From assembly GCA_036749735.1 (NCBI GenBank), contig DAINXV010000003.1, positions 186,001-250,000 on the forward strand: DNA of 64,000 nt, read 5' to 3'. Origin of the DNA: Lawsonella sp012842085 (lineage in GTDB: Bacteria; Actinomycetota; Actinomycetes; Mycobacteriales; Mycobacteriaceae). Made by a program: the position numbers and the translations under genes. The notes below the pieces were generated by a model, which did no database searches, was not told the DNA's origin, and saw only the letters and a program-made list of their open reading frames with translations. This document shows, piece after piece, positions 50,992-60,311 of the stretch; the stretch's first letter is position 1, and each line of letters begins with the position of its first letter.

Positions 50992-52443
50992 GTGAGCAGC
51001 CTCTCAAACGCTACACAAAACTCCCGCTACAACCTGGAGACCAAGGCGGAAAAACTGGTCGGCTGGGGACGCACCCAACCGTCCGTCGCCCAAGTACTGT
51101 CCACCTCCGATCCGGAGGAAGTTATCCGCGCAGTCCAAATGGTGGCGGAAGACAACGAAACCAAACCCAGCTACCTGAAACGCGGCATTATCCCCCGCGG
51201 CCGGGGACGTTCCTACGGTGACCCCGCCCTTAACGGTGGCGGCCTGGTGGTCGACATGGAGCCGATCAACAAGATCCACAGCATCGACCCCGACACCGCC
51301 ATGGTGGATGTCGACGGCGGTGTGACCCTCGACCAGCTGATGAAAGCCGCCCTCCCCTACGGCCTGTGGGTCCCGGTACTGCCCGGCACCCGCCAGGTGA
51401 CCATCGGTGGCGCTATCGGCCCGGACATTCACGGCAAAAACCACCACTCTGCCGGCTCCTTCGGCGACCATGTTCGCAGCATGGAGCTGCTGGTGGCGGA
51501 CGGCCGCGTCCTTCACCTTGAGCCCAATGGCACCCCGGACGACCCGGATGGCAGCATCTTCTGGGCCACCATCGGCGGCATGGGCCTCACCGGCATTATT
51601 ATGCGCGCCACCATCGAAATGACGCGCACCGAAACCGCCTACTTCATTGCCGACGGCGACGTCACCCACTCCCTGGATGAAACCATCGCCTTCCACTCGG
51701 ACGGCTCCGAAGTGAACTACACCTACAGTTCCGCCTGGTTCGACGCCATCAGCGCGCCCCCGAAACTGGGCCAAGCCACCATCAGCCGTGGTTCCCTCGC
51801 CACCTTGGAGCAGCTAGAAGAGTATGCCCCCAAGTTGGCGAAAGATCCGCTGAAGTTCAATGCCCCGCAGCTAATGAGCATGCCGGACATTTTCCCCAAC
51901 TGGTGGATGAACAAATACACCATGATCGCCATCGGTAAGGCCTACTCCGCATTGGGTGGCACCTACCGCAACCAGATCAAGAACTTGACGCAGTTCTACC
52001 AGCCCCTCGACCTCATCGACAAGTGGAACGTGGGCTATGGCTCCAACGGCTTCCTGCAGTACCAGTTTGTGGTGCCGCCAGAGGCTGTGGACCCGTTCAA
52101 GGAAATCATTTACGACATTCAGAAATCCGGCCACTACTCGGCTCTGAACGTGTTCAAACTGTTCGGCCCCGGAAACAAAGCACCCCTCTCCTACCCGATC
52201 CCGGGTTGGAACGTGTGTGTGGACTTCCCGATTAAGGCCGGCTTGGGTGACTTCCTGGACGACCTGGATAAGCGCGTGCAGGAATTCGGTGGCCGCCTCT
52301 ACCTGGCGAAAGAATCCCGCACCAGCGCCGAAATGTTCCACAGCATGTACCCGCAGATGGACGACTGGATTGCGACCCGTCGCCGTATCGACCCGAATGG
52401 TGTGTTCATGTCGGACATGGCACGCCGCCTCGAACTCAACTAG
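50992..52443 (+). CDS. dprE1: decaprenylphosphoryl-beta-D-ribose oxidase
   Basis: A 483-residue FAD enzyme that oxidises DPR to the keto intermediate, the first half of DPA synthesis. The FAD-binding IPRGRGRSYGDPALNGGG and the VLPGTRQVTIGGAIGPDIHGKNHH (core GGAIGPDIHGKNHH) blocks are conserved. The active-site cysteine is kept in PGWNVCVDFPI, the residue attacked by benzothiazinones. GTG 50992 has ggagg upstream; the open frame extends to 50938. The dprE2 gene follows after 30 bp. Confidence 0.96.
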   Translation: MSSLSNATQNSRYNLETKAEKLVGWGRTQPSVAQVLSTSDPEEVIRAVQMVAEDNETKPSYLKRGIIPRGRGRSYGDPALNGGGLVVDMEPINKIHSIDPDTAMVDVDGGVTLDQLMKAALPYGLWVPVLPGTRQVTIGGAIGPDIHGKNHHSAGSFGDHVRSMELLVADGRVLHLEPNGTPDDPDGSIFWATIGGMGLTGIIMRATIEMTRTETAYFIADGDVTHSLDETIAFHSDGSEVNYTYSSAWFDAISAPPKLGQATISRGSLATLEQLEEYAPKLAKDPLKFNAPQLMSMPDIFPNWWMNKYTMIAIGKAYSALGGTYRNQIKNLTQFYQPLDLIDKWNVGYGSNGFLQYQFVVPPEAVDPFKEIIYDIQKSGHYSALNVFKLFGPGNKAPLSYPIPGWNVCVDFPIKAGLGDFLDDLDKRVQEFGGRLYLAKESRTSAEMFHSMYPQMDDWIATRRRIDPNGVFMSDMARRLELN

Positions 52444-52473
52444 CGTATTCGCAGCGCAGGAACGGAGACACAA

Positions 52474-53235
52474 ATGTTAAACGCTGTAGGCGTACCCCAA
52501 AAGATTCTGCTCCTCGGTGGCACCAGCGAAATTGGCTTGGCCATCTGCAGCGAGTACTTGAGCCGCGGACCGGCCGAAATTGTTTTGGCCGCCATCCCAG
52601 GCGATGATGCCCTCGACGATGCTGTGCAGCAGATGAAGGACAAGGGCGCCACCAAGGTGACCACCCTGGACTTCGACGCCACCAACTACGACAGCCACCC
52701 CGAGGTCATTGACGCCGCTTTCGAAGGCAAAGATGTTGACCTGGCCATTGTGGCTTTCGGTGTGTTGGGGGACAACGAAGAGCTGTGGCAGAACCAGAAG
52801 AAGGCGGTGCTCGCTGCCGAAATTAACTATGTGGGCGCCGTTTCTGTCGGTGTTCTGCTGGGACAGAAGATGAAGGCACAGGGCCACGGCCAGATTATTG
52901 CCATGAGCTCGGTTGCTGGTGAGCGCGTCCGCCGCACCAACTTCGTCTACGGCTCCACCAAGGCCGGTTTGGATGGCTTCTACCAGAACCTGGGTGAGGC
53001 ACTCCGCGAAGATGGTGTCCGCGTGCTGGTCATCCGCCCCGGACAGGTCCGCACCCGCATGTCTGCCGATGTGCCGGAGGCTCCACTCACCGTCAACAAG
53101 GAGGATGTGGCGAAGCAAGCCGTCGAGGCCGTCAACAAGCGCAAGACGCTTATCTGGGCTCCGCCGCTGTTCCGCCTGGTGATGATCGTGCTGAAGCACA
53201 TCCCGAAGCCGATCTTCCGCCTGCTGCCGATCTAA
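52474..53235 (+). CDS. dprE2: decaprenylphosphoryl-keto-ribose reductase
   Basis: A 253-residue short-chain dehydrogenase, the second half of the DPR-to-DPA epimerase. NAD-binding LLLGGTSEIGLAI, then the catalytic serine region IIAMSSVAGERVRR and YGSTKAGLDGF with the YxxxK pair. The C-terminal KHIPKPIFRLLPI is typical of DprE2. It acts together with DprE1 and is co-transcribed with it. A terminator follows, so aftA has its own promoter. Confidence 0.95.
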   Translation: MLNAVGVPQKILLLGGTSEIGLAICSEYLSRGPAEIVLAAIPGDDALDDAVQQMKDKGATKVTTLDFDATNYDSHPEVIDAAFEGKDVDLAIVAFGVLGDNEELWQNQKKAVLAAEINYVGAVSVGVLLGQKMKAQGHGQIIAMSSVAGERVRRTNFVYGSTKAGLDGFYQNLGEALREDGVRVLVIRPGQVRTRMSADVPEAPLTVNKEDVAKQAVEAVNKRKTLIWAPPLFRLVMIVLKHIPKPIFRLLPI

Positions 53236-53290
53236 ACAGGTCGCTGGCACAAGCTGGCAGAAAGCTGGCAGTTCGTAAAACTACATAAAG

Positions 53291-53325
53291 CACCGGGTGG
53301 TCCTGTACCACTCGGTGTTTTTTAG
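53291..53325 (+). terminator. terminator after dprE2
   Basis: An 11-bp stem (caccgggtggt/accactcggtg, one G-T pair) with a short loop and six T. Confidence 0.82.
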
Positions 53326-53465
53326 TTTGTTAGCCCACCTAACGGAAGCTATTTTTGAAATCAACCAACAATAATTTTTGTTTACTGCGCCGATACTAGG
53401 TGTTAGCGCTCGAGGCTCCGTAAACTAACGAGAGAGACCGTCGTCGTTTAGGCCGAGGGAGATCC

Positions 53466-55745
53466 ATGACCAGCAACCCACAGGGTGCCACCCGCAGCAA
53501 TATTGTCGCCAGTGTCACCCTTGTTCTCGGAGGACTCATCGGAGGCACCCTACTGTCGGGCCTGATGCTCTACATCCTCACCCTCACCCACTTCCCCGCC
53601 TTCGGCAACTCGAACTTCATCCGCTCCCTCACCACCTTCGCGCAAGTTGTGTTTGTGCTGTTGACGGTGGCTTCCATGCTGTGGGCGCAGCAGGGTCGGC
53701 TGGCGCTGCAACGCGGCGAGAAACTCTCCTACTGGCGGACCCACTTCGGCCCCGGAATAGTCGGGTCGGTGCTGGTGTCGGGCCTGGTTACGGTTTCGCT
53801 CGCCCTGCCGCTGGCGGCCACGAAGCTTTATCTGCACGGTATTACCGGCGACCAGGCTTTCCGCGCCCAGTACCTCACCCGCCTAACCGACACGGCGCTA
53901 CTGCAGGATATGGCCTACGCGGATCTGCCGCCCTTCTACCCGGCCGGTTGGTTTTGGCTGGGTGGCCGCTTCGCCAACATGCTGGGTTTGGCCGGCTGGG
54001 AGGCCTTCAAACCGTGGTCCATTATTTCGATGGCGGCCGTGGCAGCATTCGTCACCGCCTGCTGGGCTCTCATTACCCGCCCCGATAAGGGCATTGCGCT
54101 AGGTACCGTCACCGCCCTTTTTGCCACCACCTACGGCTCCCCCGAACCATACGCCGGCATTGTGGCCATGGTGATGCCACTTGTTTTCGTGCTCGCCTGG
54201 CAGGCTCTCAACCCCATCGGCGAGCTGCGCCACCAAGGCTGGGGAGCCACTATCCTCACCATGGTGGTACTGGGTCTAAGTGCCACCACCTACACTCTGT
54301 TCACCGCTATTCCAGCAGTGGCAGTGGTGTTGACGGGCATCGGCGTCACCATCTACCGGGCGGTGCAGCGCGGCAAAGCCCGGGCCCGCAAATCGGTGGA
54401 GTACGATTCCAACATTTTCCCGCAAGCCCAAGTGCTTACCCGCCGCTACATGCTGCAGCCGCTGCTGCGGACACTGGTGATCGGTGTCGGCTCACTACTT
54501 ATTGCCTTTATTGCGTGGGCACCCTACCTGTTGGGTTCGATTGGCCGCCCCCGCTCCGGCAGCGGGCTGGCCAGCCACTACTTGCCCGCCGATGGCGCCA
54601 CCTTCCTGCTACCCATGTTTAAGACGGACGCCACTGGGTTGCTGTGCCTCATTGGTCTTATCTGGCTGATTGTGACGCTGCGCCGCAGCCGCATCGCCCA
54701 GGCGTTCCTCATTGGCATTGTTTCCATGTATCTGTGGACGCTGGCCTCCATGAGCGCGGTGGTGTTGGGGTCCACGCTGCTGGGATTCCGGGTGGCGCTG
54801 CCGCTCACTCTCACGTTTGCGCTGGCCGGTATCTGCGGCATTATTGACGGCACCCACCGGATTATCACCCTGCTGATCCGCAACGTGGTGGTGAAGCCGT
54901 CAACCACCACCAAACAGGTGAACGCCCTGGCCGAGAAACCCCTTGTGGTGTCCGGGGATGAGACGGTGCTGAGTGGCGCGGATGATGCCGACGCCACCGG
55001 CCCGATGGTGCAGATTGAGGACGACTTTACGACCCTGCCGCGCCCGTTCACCTGCCTGGAGCCGCGCACTCGCCGCTCCTACACCGGTAAGGAACAGCCC
55101 CTGCATGTGCGGCGCACCGCCCGCACCACGGTGTCCGTCGTTGGCACTATTGCCGTTCTGATAGGTATTGGTTTTGCCCAGGACATTCCCATGTCGCTGT
55201 CGGACGAAATCCAGATGGCCTACATCGACACTGATGGCGATGGCCAACGCGCCGACCGCTTCCCCGCCGGTATCCCCTCCTACTATCCGCAGGTGCACGA
55301 CATCATTATGAAGGATGCGGTGGAGCGCTACGGCAGTGACGTGAAGGAAAGCGAAATTGTGGTGTTGACAACGGAGGAGCCCCTCCTCGCCTACTACCCG
55401 TTCCGGGCTTTCCAGGCAATTAGCCCCCACTATGCGAACCCGCTGGGGCTCTACAACGAGCGCAATGTTTTGATCGAGAAGTGGGCACTGTCCACCAGCC
55501 CGGAGGATCTGCTCCGCCAGCTGGATGCCAGCCCCTTCGCCGCGCCAACGGCTTTCGTTTTCCGACGCGAGGGCGACAACTTGAGCCTGCTGATGAGCGA
55601 GGATGTGTACCCGAATCAGCCGAACGTGCACGACTACCAGCTGTCGTTTTCGGCGGCGCTCTTCGACAGCAAATGCTTCGCGGTGCACGAGGTGGGGCCG
55701 TTGACGGTGATTACCAGGCTCTGTGACTCCGCCAGCGAGGCCTAA
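53466..55745 (+). CDS. aftA: arabinofuranosyltransferase AftA
   Basis: A 759-residue GT85 enzyme (M. tuberculosis Rv3792), which transfers the first arabinofuranose from DPA to galactan. About eleven helices are followed by an exported C-terminal domain. The diagnostic loop GDQAFRAQYLTRLTD and DLPPFYPAGWFWLGGR is intact, including the Asp of the first loop. A cytosolic-looking charged stretch of about 90 residues (near 470-560, rich in Thr/Asp) before the last helix is longer than I expect. The C-terminal part has paired cysteines (SKCFAVHE and TRLCDS). ATG 53466 follows gagggagatcc. Confidence 0.93.
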   Translation: MTSNPQGATRSNIVASVTLVLGGLIGGTLLSGLMLYILTLTHFPAFGNSNFIRSLTTFAQVVFVLLTVASMLWAQQGRLALQRGEKLSYWRTHFGPGIVGSVLVSGLVTVSLALPLAATKLYLHGITGDQAFRAQYLTRLTDTALLQDMAYADLPPFYPAGWFWLGGRFANMLGLAGWEAFKPWSIISMAAVAAFVTACWALITRPDKGIALGTVTALFATTYGSPEPYAGIVAMVMPLVFVLAWQALNPIGELRHQGWGATILTMVVLGLSATTYTLFTAIPAVAVVLTGIGVTIYRAVQRGKARARKSVEYDSNIFPQAQVLTRRYMLQPLLRTLVIGVGSLLIAFIAWAPYLLGSIGRPRSGSGLASHYLPADGATFLLPMFKTDATGLLCLIGLIWLIVTLRRSRIAQAFLIGIVSMYLWTLASMSAVVLGSTLLGFRVALPLTLTFALAGICGIIDGTHRIITLLIRNVVVKPSTTTKQVNALAEKPLVVSGDETVLSGADDADATGPMVQIEDDFTTLPRPFTCLEPRTRRSYTGKEQPLHVRRTARTTVSVVGTIAVLIGIGFAQDIPMSLSDEIQMAYIDTDGDGQRADRFPAGIPSYYPQVHDIIMKDAVERYGSDVKESEIVVLTTEEPLLAYYPFRAFQAISPHYANPLGLYNERNVLIEKWALSTSPEDLLRQLDASPFAAPTAFVFRREGDNLSLLMSEDVYPNQPNVHDYQLSFSAALFDSKCFAVHEVGPLTVITRLCDSASEA

Positions 55746-55810
55746 AGCCCCCACAATCCTTCCGAAAAGGGAATAATGGGGGGTATGACCAGCGCGGAAG
55801 GCACTCTCGA

Positions 55811-56554
55811 ATGCGATTCACATTAGCTCCCGATGCGAAGCGGTACACCTTCGACGTAGTTGGCGAACAGTACTACGAAAAAGCGGAAAAGATTCTGCAC
55901 GATAAAGCAGCTGCCGCAGGAGGCAGCTGTGTTCTGGAATTTGAACTCATCCCAGAGCCGGACAACCCGCACGACGATCATGCGATCAGTGTCCGCTACC
56001 AGGATGAGGTTGTTGGCTATATTCCGCGCTCCCGGAACAGAAGTATCTGGAGCGACGTCACCCGCGTGCTAGCGAGCGGATACATTCCGGTAGCCATGGG
56101 CCAAGTTGAGGCGTGGGGCAACGGCTCTTCCGCAAGTGTCGCATTGGCGTTGGGCGGCGGACGGAACATGCTGGGGGACGAGTCCGATCTGCTACCTGCA
56201 CAGAGGGGCGGCTACACCCCTCCTGATGCCTACGGCATTGCCGCAACGTTGCCGATCCCTCCTCCCCAGCACACAAAACTGGCTAGACCGGTGGAGAATT
56301 CTTTCTTCCAAAACCGAACTGCACTTGCCCCACCACCTCCCCCACCCGGGAGACGCGCCTCCGGGGGGCTGGAGCCGAAACATAAAGCCACCCTCATCAT
56401 GCTTATTCTGCTGGTGGTGGTGGCGCTGGTGTTTATCTTCTGGACGTGGATCGTAGAGGCCGTCAAAATTATTCTTGGCCTCATTATTTTCTTCTTCATG
56501 CTCATGGTCGATGCCATAATGGGCCGCGGTAAAAAGGGGAACCGCCGGAGCTAG
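55811..56554 (+). CDS. HIRAN-domain membrane protein
   Basis: A 247-residue protein. Residues 1-110 fit a HIRAN domain: FDVVGEQYYEKAEKIL, LEFELIPEPDNPHDDHAISV (core PEPDNPHDDHAI) and VVGYIPRSRNRSIW match the family's folds, which in Rad5/HLTF bind single-stranded DNA ends. A Pro-rich linker (PPPPPPGRR) leads to two C-terminal hydrophobic helices (LIMLILLVVVALVFIFW and ILGLIIFFFMLMVDAIM) and a basic end. A HIRAN domain tethered to the membrane between aftA and emb has no obvious cell-wall role. It lies 65 bp after aftA and 46 bp before emb, same strand. The start ATG lacks a clear ribosome site. Confidence 0.78.
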   Translation: MRFTLAPDAKRYTFDVVGEQYYEKAEKILHDKAAAAGGSCVLEFELIPEPDNPHDDHAISVRYQDEVVGYIPRSRNRSIWSDVTRVLASGYIPVAMGQVEAWGNGSSASVALALGGGRNMLGDESDLLPAQRGGYTPPDAYGIAATLPIPPPQHTKLARPVENSFFQNRTALAPPPPPPGRRASGGLEPKHKATLIMLILLVVVALVFIFWTWIVEAVKIILGLIIFFFMLMVDAIMGRGKKGNRRS

Positions 56555-56600
56555 CCCTCCTAAACTCACAAAAAGTCCCTGCATTTACTAGGCTTAAGAG

Positions 56601-59600
56601 GTGACTTCTCGAGCAACAGAGCAACCACAGCAGGCCGCTGCCACCAAATATGATGGCCGCAACCTGAAACGCCTCGCTGTCCTTGCCATCATCACTGGCC
56701 TAGTGGGCTTCATTATGGCGATCAGTTCCGCCATTTTGCCCGTCAAACAGACCAACGCCACCGTGGACTGGTCGCAACAGTCCCAGCCGGAGGGGGTCAC
56801 CGCACCACTGGTGTCCTACCTGCCGGAGCAGATGAACGTCACCCTCAGTTGTGACGCCGCTGTGGATGCACCCCAAAACACGGTTCTTTTCTCCACCGTC
56901 CCCACCGCCTCTGCCGACGACACCAAAATGGGGTTGCAGATCACTCGCGGCAACAACGCCGCCGGGGTGGACAGCATTAGCGTCTCCTCCAAAGCCAACC
57001 TGCTGCTAGAGGTACCTGTCGCGGAGCTCGAGAATCAACCCGCCGACTGCGCTATTCTCACCGAAGTGGTGCCCGCCTTTGAGGAAGAGGAAGAAAACAT
57101 TGTGCGGGCCCGCCTGGTGGACAGCACTATTCCTGCCCTGGGCGAGGACGCCAGCCCCTTGCGTGGGGAGGGCGCCACCGACTCCCGCACCCGCCCACAA
57201 GTGGTCGGATTCTTCAGCGACATTCCGAACGATGTGCAGCTGCCGGGGCTGAAAGCGCACATGAAGATTGATACGCGCTTCAGCACCAGCCCCACCCCCA
57301 TCAAGATCATTTTCATGGTGATCGGCATCCTGGCGAGCATCGTCAGCCTGGGGGCACTGTGGAAGATCGACCGCCACAGCAAGCCCTACCGGCTGGAGGC
57401 CCAGGCCTCTGACACGCGGCCACTGCCCCAAATTCGAAAAGAACAGCGCGAACTTTCCCGCCGCGCCTGGTGGACTAGCACCGGACTAGCCGACATCACC
57501 GTGACGGTGCTGCTGGTGCTGTGGCACTTCTTTGGCGCCAACACCTCCGACGACGGCTACCTGCTGAACATGGCACGGGTGGCGGACGGCGCCGGCTACA
57601 CCTCCAACTATTTCCGCTGGCTGGGCTCCCCCGAGTCCCCCATCGGCTGGTACTACGACATTCTGCAGGGCCTTACCGGCATCAGCACCGCCAGCCCCTT
57701 CATCCGCCTTCCCACCCTGCTGGCCGGTATTGCGGGCTGGTTTATTGTGTCGCGGAGCCTGCTGCCCCGCCTGGGTAAAGCCATTCTGGGGAACTTCTGG
57801 GCCTACTGGCTGGCAGCCATGCTCTACCTGGCTTGCTGGATGCCGCTCAATAATGGTCTCCGCCCCGAACCAATTGAGGCAGTTCTCTTTATTGCCTGCT
57901 GGGCGTTGGTGGAACGCGCCATCGCAACCCACAGCCTGCTGCCTGGCGCTTTGGCCGTGCTGTCTGCCGCGTTTGCACTGGGTGCCGGCCCCACCGGCGT
58001 TATGTGCTTCGCGATTCTCTTCGCCGGCTTCCGCAACTACTGGCAAAACGTCCGCATCGCCGTGCACACCCTCCGCGAAGGTGGCGTCAAGAAGGGCACT
58101 GCCCTAGCAGGGGTGTTGAGCCCCATTGTGGCGGCCGGTTTCCTCATCCTCTACACCGTTTTCGCCGACCAGACCCTGGGCTCCATGCGGGAAGCTATCC
58201 GCGTCCGCACCGAGATTGGCCCCAACCTGGGCTGGTTTGAGGACAAGGCACGCTGGATTGCACTCGTGGGTATTACCCCGGACGGTGCCGTCACCCGCCG
58301 CTACCCGATCTTCATTATGTTGCTGCTGCTGGGAATCATGGTTTATGTGATTGCCCGGCGCAAACCTATTGCCGGCATGTCCACTCCCGTGTTTACGCGG
58401 GTGGCCGGTATTTCTATTGGCAGCGTGCTGCTGTTGAGCCTCACCCCCACCAAGTGGACGCACCACTTCGGTACCTTCACTGGCATTGTGGCGGTGGTGG
58501 GTGCTGTGGGTGCGGTGCTGTTGACGGATCGCACCATCACGCTGGCCCGCAACCGCTGGATGGCGATAGCCGCGGTGCTGGTAACTACCGGTTTGGCGTT
58601 TACGGCCAACAACCAGTGGTGGTATGTGAGCCAGTTCGGAGTGCCGACCGTCTACGGCGATCAGGCTTTCCCCACCTTCCTCGGCAAGGCGTACAGCACC
58701 TGGCTGCTGGGCTTCGCGCTGCTGTGCATGCTGGTCGCCGGTATTCTGCACTTCTTCCCCGGTATCGCGACGAAGGTTGCGACCAAGGAGGGGAGCCGGC
58801 TGCAGCGGGTGACGGCATGGACAGCCCGCCGCCCAGTGTTGCTGTCCGTGCTGAGCACTTTTGTGGTGCTCTTTAGTGTGGTTTCCCTGGTGGGTGGTTT
58901 TATCCGCCAGTACCCCGCCTACTCGGTGGGCTTGGCGAACGTGAAAGCCCTGGGCGGGAATCCCTGCTCGTTGGCTGATGCGGTGCTCGTGGAGCCGGAG
59001 CCTGGCCGCTGGGTGCTGCAACCCGTGGGTGACGTGGACCCGGAGGAGGCTTTGGCCGGTACTGTGCGGGATGGTTTCCGAAAGGACGGTTTCCCCGACC
59101 AGATTGATGACCGCCAGACGGAGCCCTACACCGGTGACGCGTTGAAGACCCCGGACCGGCAAAACCACAAGATTCCGCCGTTTGGGCTGCCCCGCGACAT
59201 TCCCATCCTGGGCACATATAGTTCCACCACGCAGCTGGCCTCCACTTTGGTGAGCTCCTGGTATAAGCTGCCGGCCGCACGGGAGGACGCTCCCCTCTTG
59301 GTGATGACGGTAGCGGGCACACTTCCGGGTGAAGCTATCCGGATTGAGTGGACTACCCAGAAACTCACCAAGGATGATGGTTTCCGGGTGGATGGCAGTA
59401 TTTCGCCCATGGATCCGGGCCCGACCCCCAGTTGGCGCAACGTCCGCACCCGCCGCGGACACGACATCCCCGATGATGCCACTGCGGTGCGCATCAAGGT
59501 GGAAGATAAAGACCTAGGGGTGGATAAATGGATTGCGGTGACCCCACCACGTGCACCTCGCCTGCAGACATTGCAAGAAGTGGTGGGCAGCACTGACCCG

Positions 59601-59972
59601 GTGTTGATTGACTGGTCAGTTGGTTTGGCCTTCCCCTGCCAGCGTCCCTATGGGCATCTGAATGGGGTGGCGGAGCAACCCAAGTGGCGTATTCTCCCCA
59701 ACTCCATCAACGCCGAATCTGCTAATGCCTGGCAGGATACGTTTGGTGGCGGCCCACTGGGGTGGACGGATTTGCTCTACTATGCGGAAACTGTTCCCAG
59801 CTACCTGAATAAGGATTGGTACCGGGATTGGGGATCCTTGCAACGCTTTGTGCCGCGCTCACCCGAGTCGGTTCCAGCCACGATTGAAACAAGTGAGGAA
59901 CTTCACAGTGGCCTCTACTCGCCGGGTCGGATGCGGGACACACCCCCACCACCGAAACGCCGCTACGACTAA
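56601..59972 (+). CDS. arabinosyltransferase, Emb family (first copy)
   Basis: A 1123-residue GT53 enzyme that extends arabinan from DPA outside the membrane and is the target class of ethambutol. The first helix (VLAIITGLVGFIMAI) is followed by an outer jelly-roll-like domain. The catalytic Asp pair is in FGANTSDDGYLL, and NNGLRPEPIEA and LTPTKWTHHFG are family blocks. A large C-terminal carbohydrate-binding domain (from about 760) has the DWSVGLAFPCQRP end motif. Which of EmbA, B or C it matches needs phylogeny. The GTG start has TAGGCT about 7 bases upstream, so a leaderless mRNA is possible. Confidence 0.93.
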   Translation: MTSRATEQPQQAAATKYDGRNLKRLAVLAIITGLVGFIMAISSAILPVKQTNATVDWSQQSQPEGVTAPLVSYLPEQMNVTLSCDAAVDAPQNTVLFSTVPTASADDTKMGLQITRGNNAAGVDSISVSSKANLLLEVPVAELENQPADCAILTEVVPAFEEEEENIVRARLVDSTIPALGEDASPLRGEGATDSRTRPQVVGFFSDIPNDVQLPGLKAHMKIDTRFSTSPTPIKIIFMVIGILASIVSLGALWKIDRHSKPYRLEAQASDTRPLPQIRKEQRELSRRAWWTSTGLADITVTVLLVLWHFFGANTSDDGYLLNMARVADGAGYTSNYFRWLGSPESPIGWYYDILQGLTGISTASPFIRLPTLLAGIAGWFIVSRSLLPRLGKAILGNFWAYWLAAMLYLACWMPLNNGLRPEPIEAVLFIACWALVERAIATHSLLPGALAVLSAAFALGAGPTGVMCFAILFAGFRNYWQNVRIAVHTLREGGVKKGTALAGVLSPIVAAGFLILYTVFADQTLGSMREAIRVRTEIGPNLGWFEDKARWIALVGITPDGAVTRRYPIFIMLLLLGIMVYVIARRKPIAGMSTPVFTRVAGISIGSVLLLSLTPTKWTHHFGTFTGIVAVVGAVGAVLLTDRTITLARNRWMAIAAVLVTTGLAFTANNQWWYVSQFGVPTVYGDQAFPTFLGKAYSTWLLGFALLCMLVAGILHFFPGIATKVATKEGSRLQRVTAWTARRPVLLSVLSTFVVLFSVVSLVGGFIRQYPAYSVGLANVKALGGNPCSLADAVLVEPEPGRWVLQPVGDVDPEEALAGTVRDGFRKDGFPDQIDDRQTEPYTGDALKTPDRQNHKIPPFGLPRDIPILGTYSSTTQLASTLVSSWYKLPAAREDAPLLVMTVAGTLPGEAIRIEWTTQKLTKDDGFRVDGSISPMDPGPTPSWRNVRTRRGHDIPDDATAVRIKVEDKDLGVDKWIAVTPPRAPRLQTLQEVVGSTDPVLIDWSVGLAFPCQRPYGHLNGVAEQPKWRILPNSINAESANAWQDTFGGGPLGWTDLLYYAETVPSYLNKDWYRDWGSLQRFVPRSPESVPATIETSEELHSGLYSPGRMRDTPPPPKRRYD

Positions 59973-60227
59973 TCGCTGGTCAACTGCCCTTTCGGAATGA
60001 TGGGGGCGTTGACCTGCCATTTTTCTCCTCAAAATCTGTTGCTACAGATTAATTGTGGGTAAATGCATAAATGTTGCTGCGCAAATACTGGACAATGTCC
60101 GAATTGAATAAAACACACTTTGGAAGCCTATTTAACAATTAGTTCATCTAAAGACATACCTGCTGTTCAACAGTTATTAATGATTGATGGCTGAACACTC
60201 TTCACCGATACAGCATGTGTACTAGAG
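59973..60227. other. AT-rich intergenic region
   Basis: No gene seen. The stretch is clearly richer in A and T than the emb genes on both sides and leads into paired dyads ahead of the next gene. Confidence 0.5.
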
Positions 60228-60255
60228 TGATAATTATCATCCTTTAATTAGGATG
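60228..60255. promoter_or_regulatory. paired dyads, possible metal-regulator operator
   Basis: TGATAATTATCA (60228-60239) is a perfect 12-bp palindrome of the kind bound by Fur/Zur-type repressors. It is abutted by CATCCT ttaatt AGGATG (60238-60255). They lie 57 bp upstream of the start of the hydrophobic exported protein. Identity of the regulator is inferred only. Confidence 0.45.
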
Positions 60256-60311
60256 TTGCACTAAAAGTTTCATATTTACGGAAGATATTTTCTTTTGAGA
60301 AAGGATTATCC

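Noticed and set aside
58104..59462. 452-codon minus-strand frame opposite the first emb gene
   Set aside because: Shadow of the emb coding strand with biased composition and no domains.
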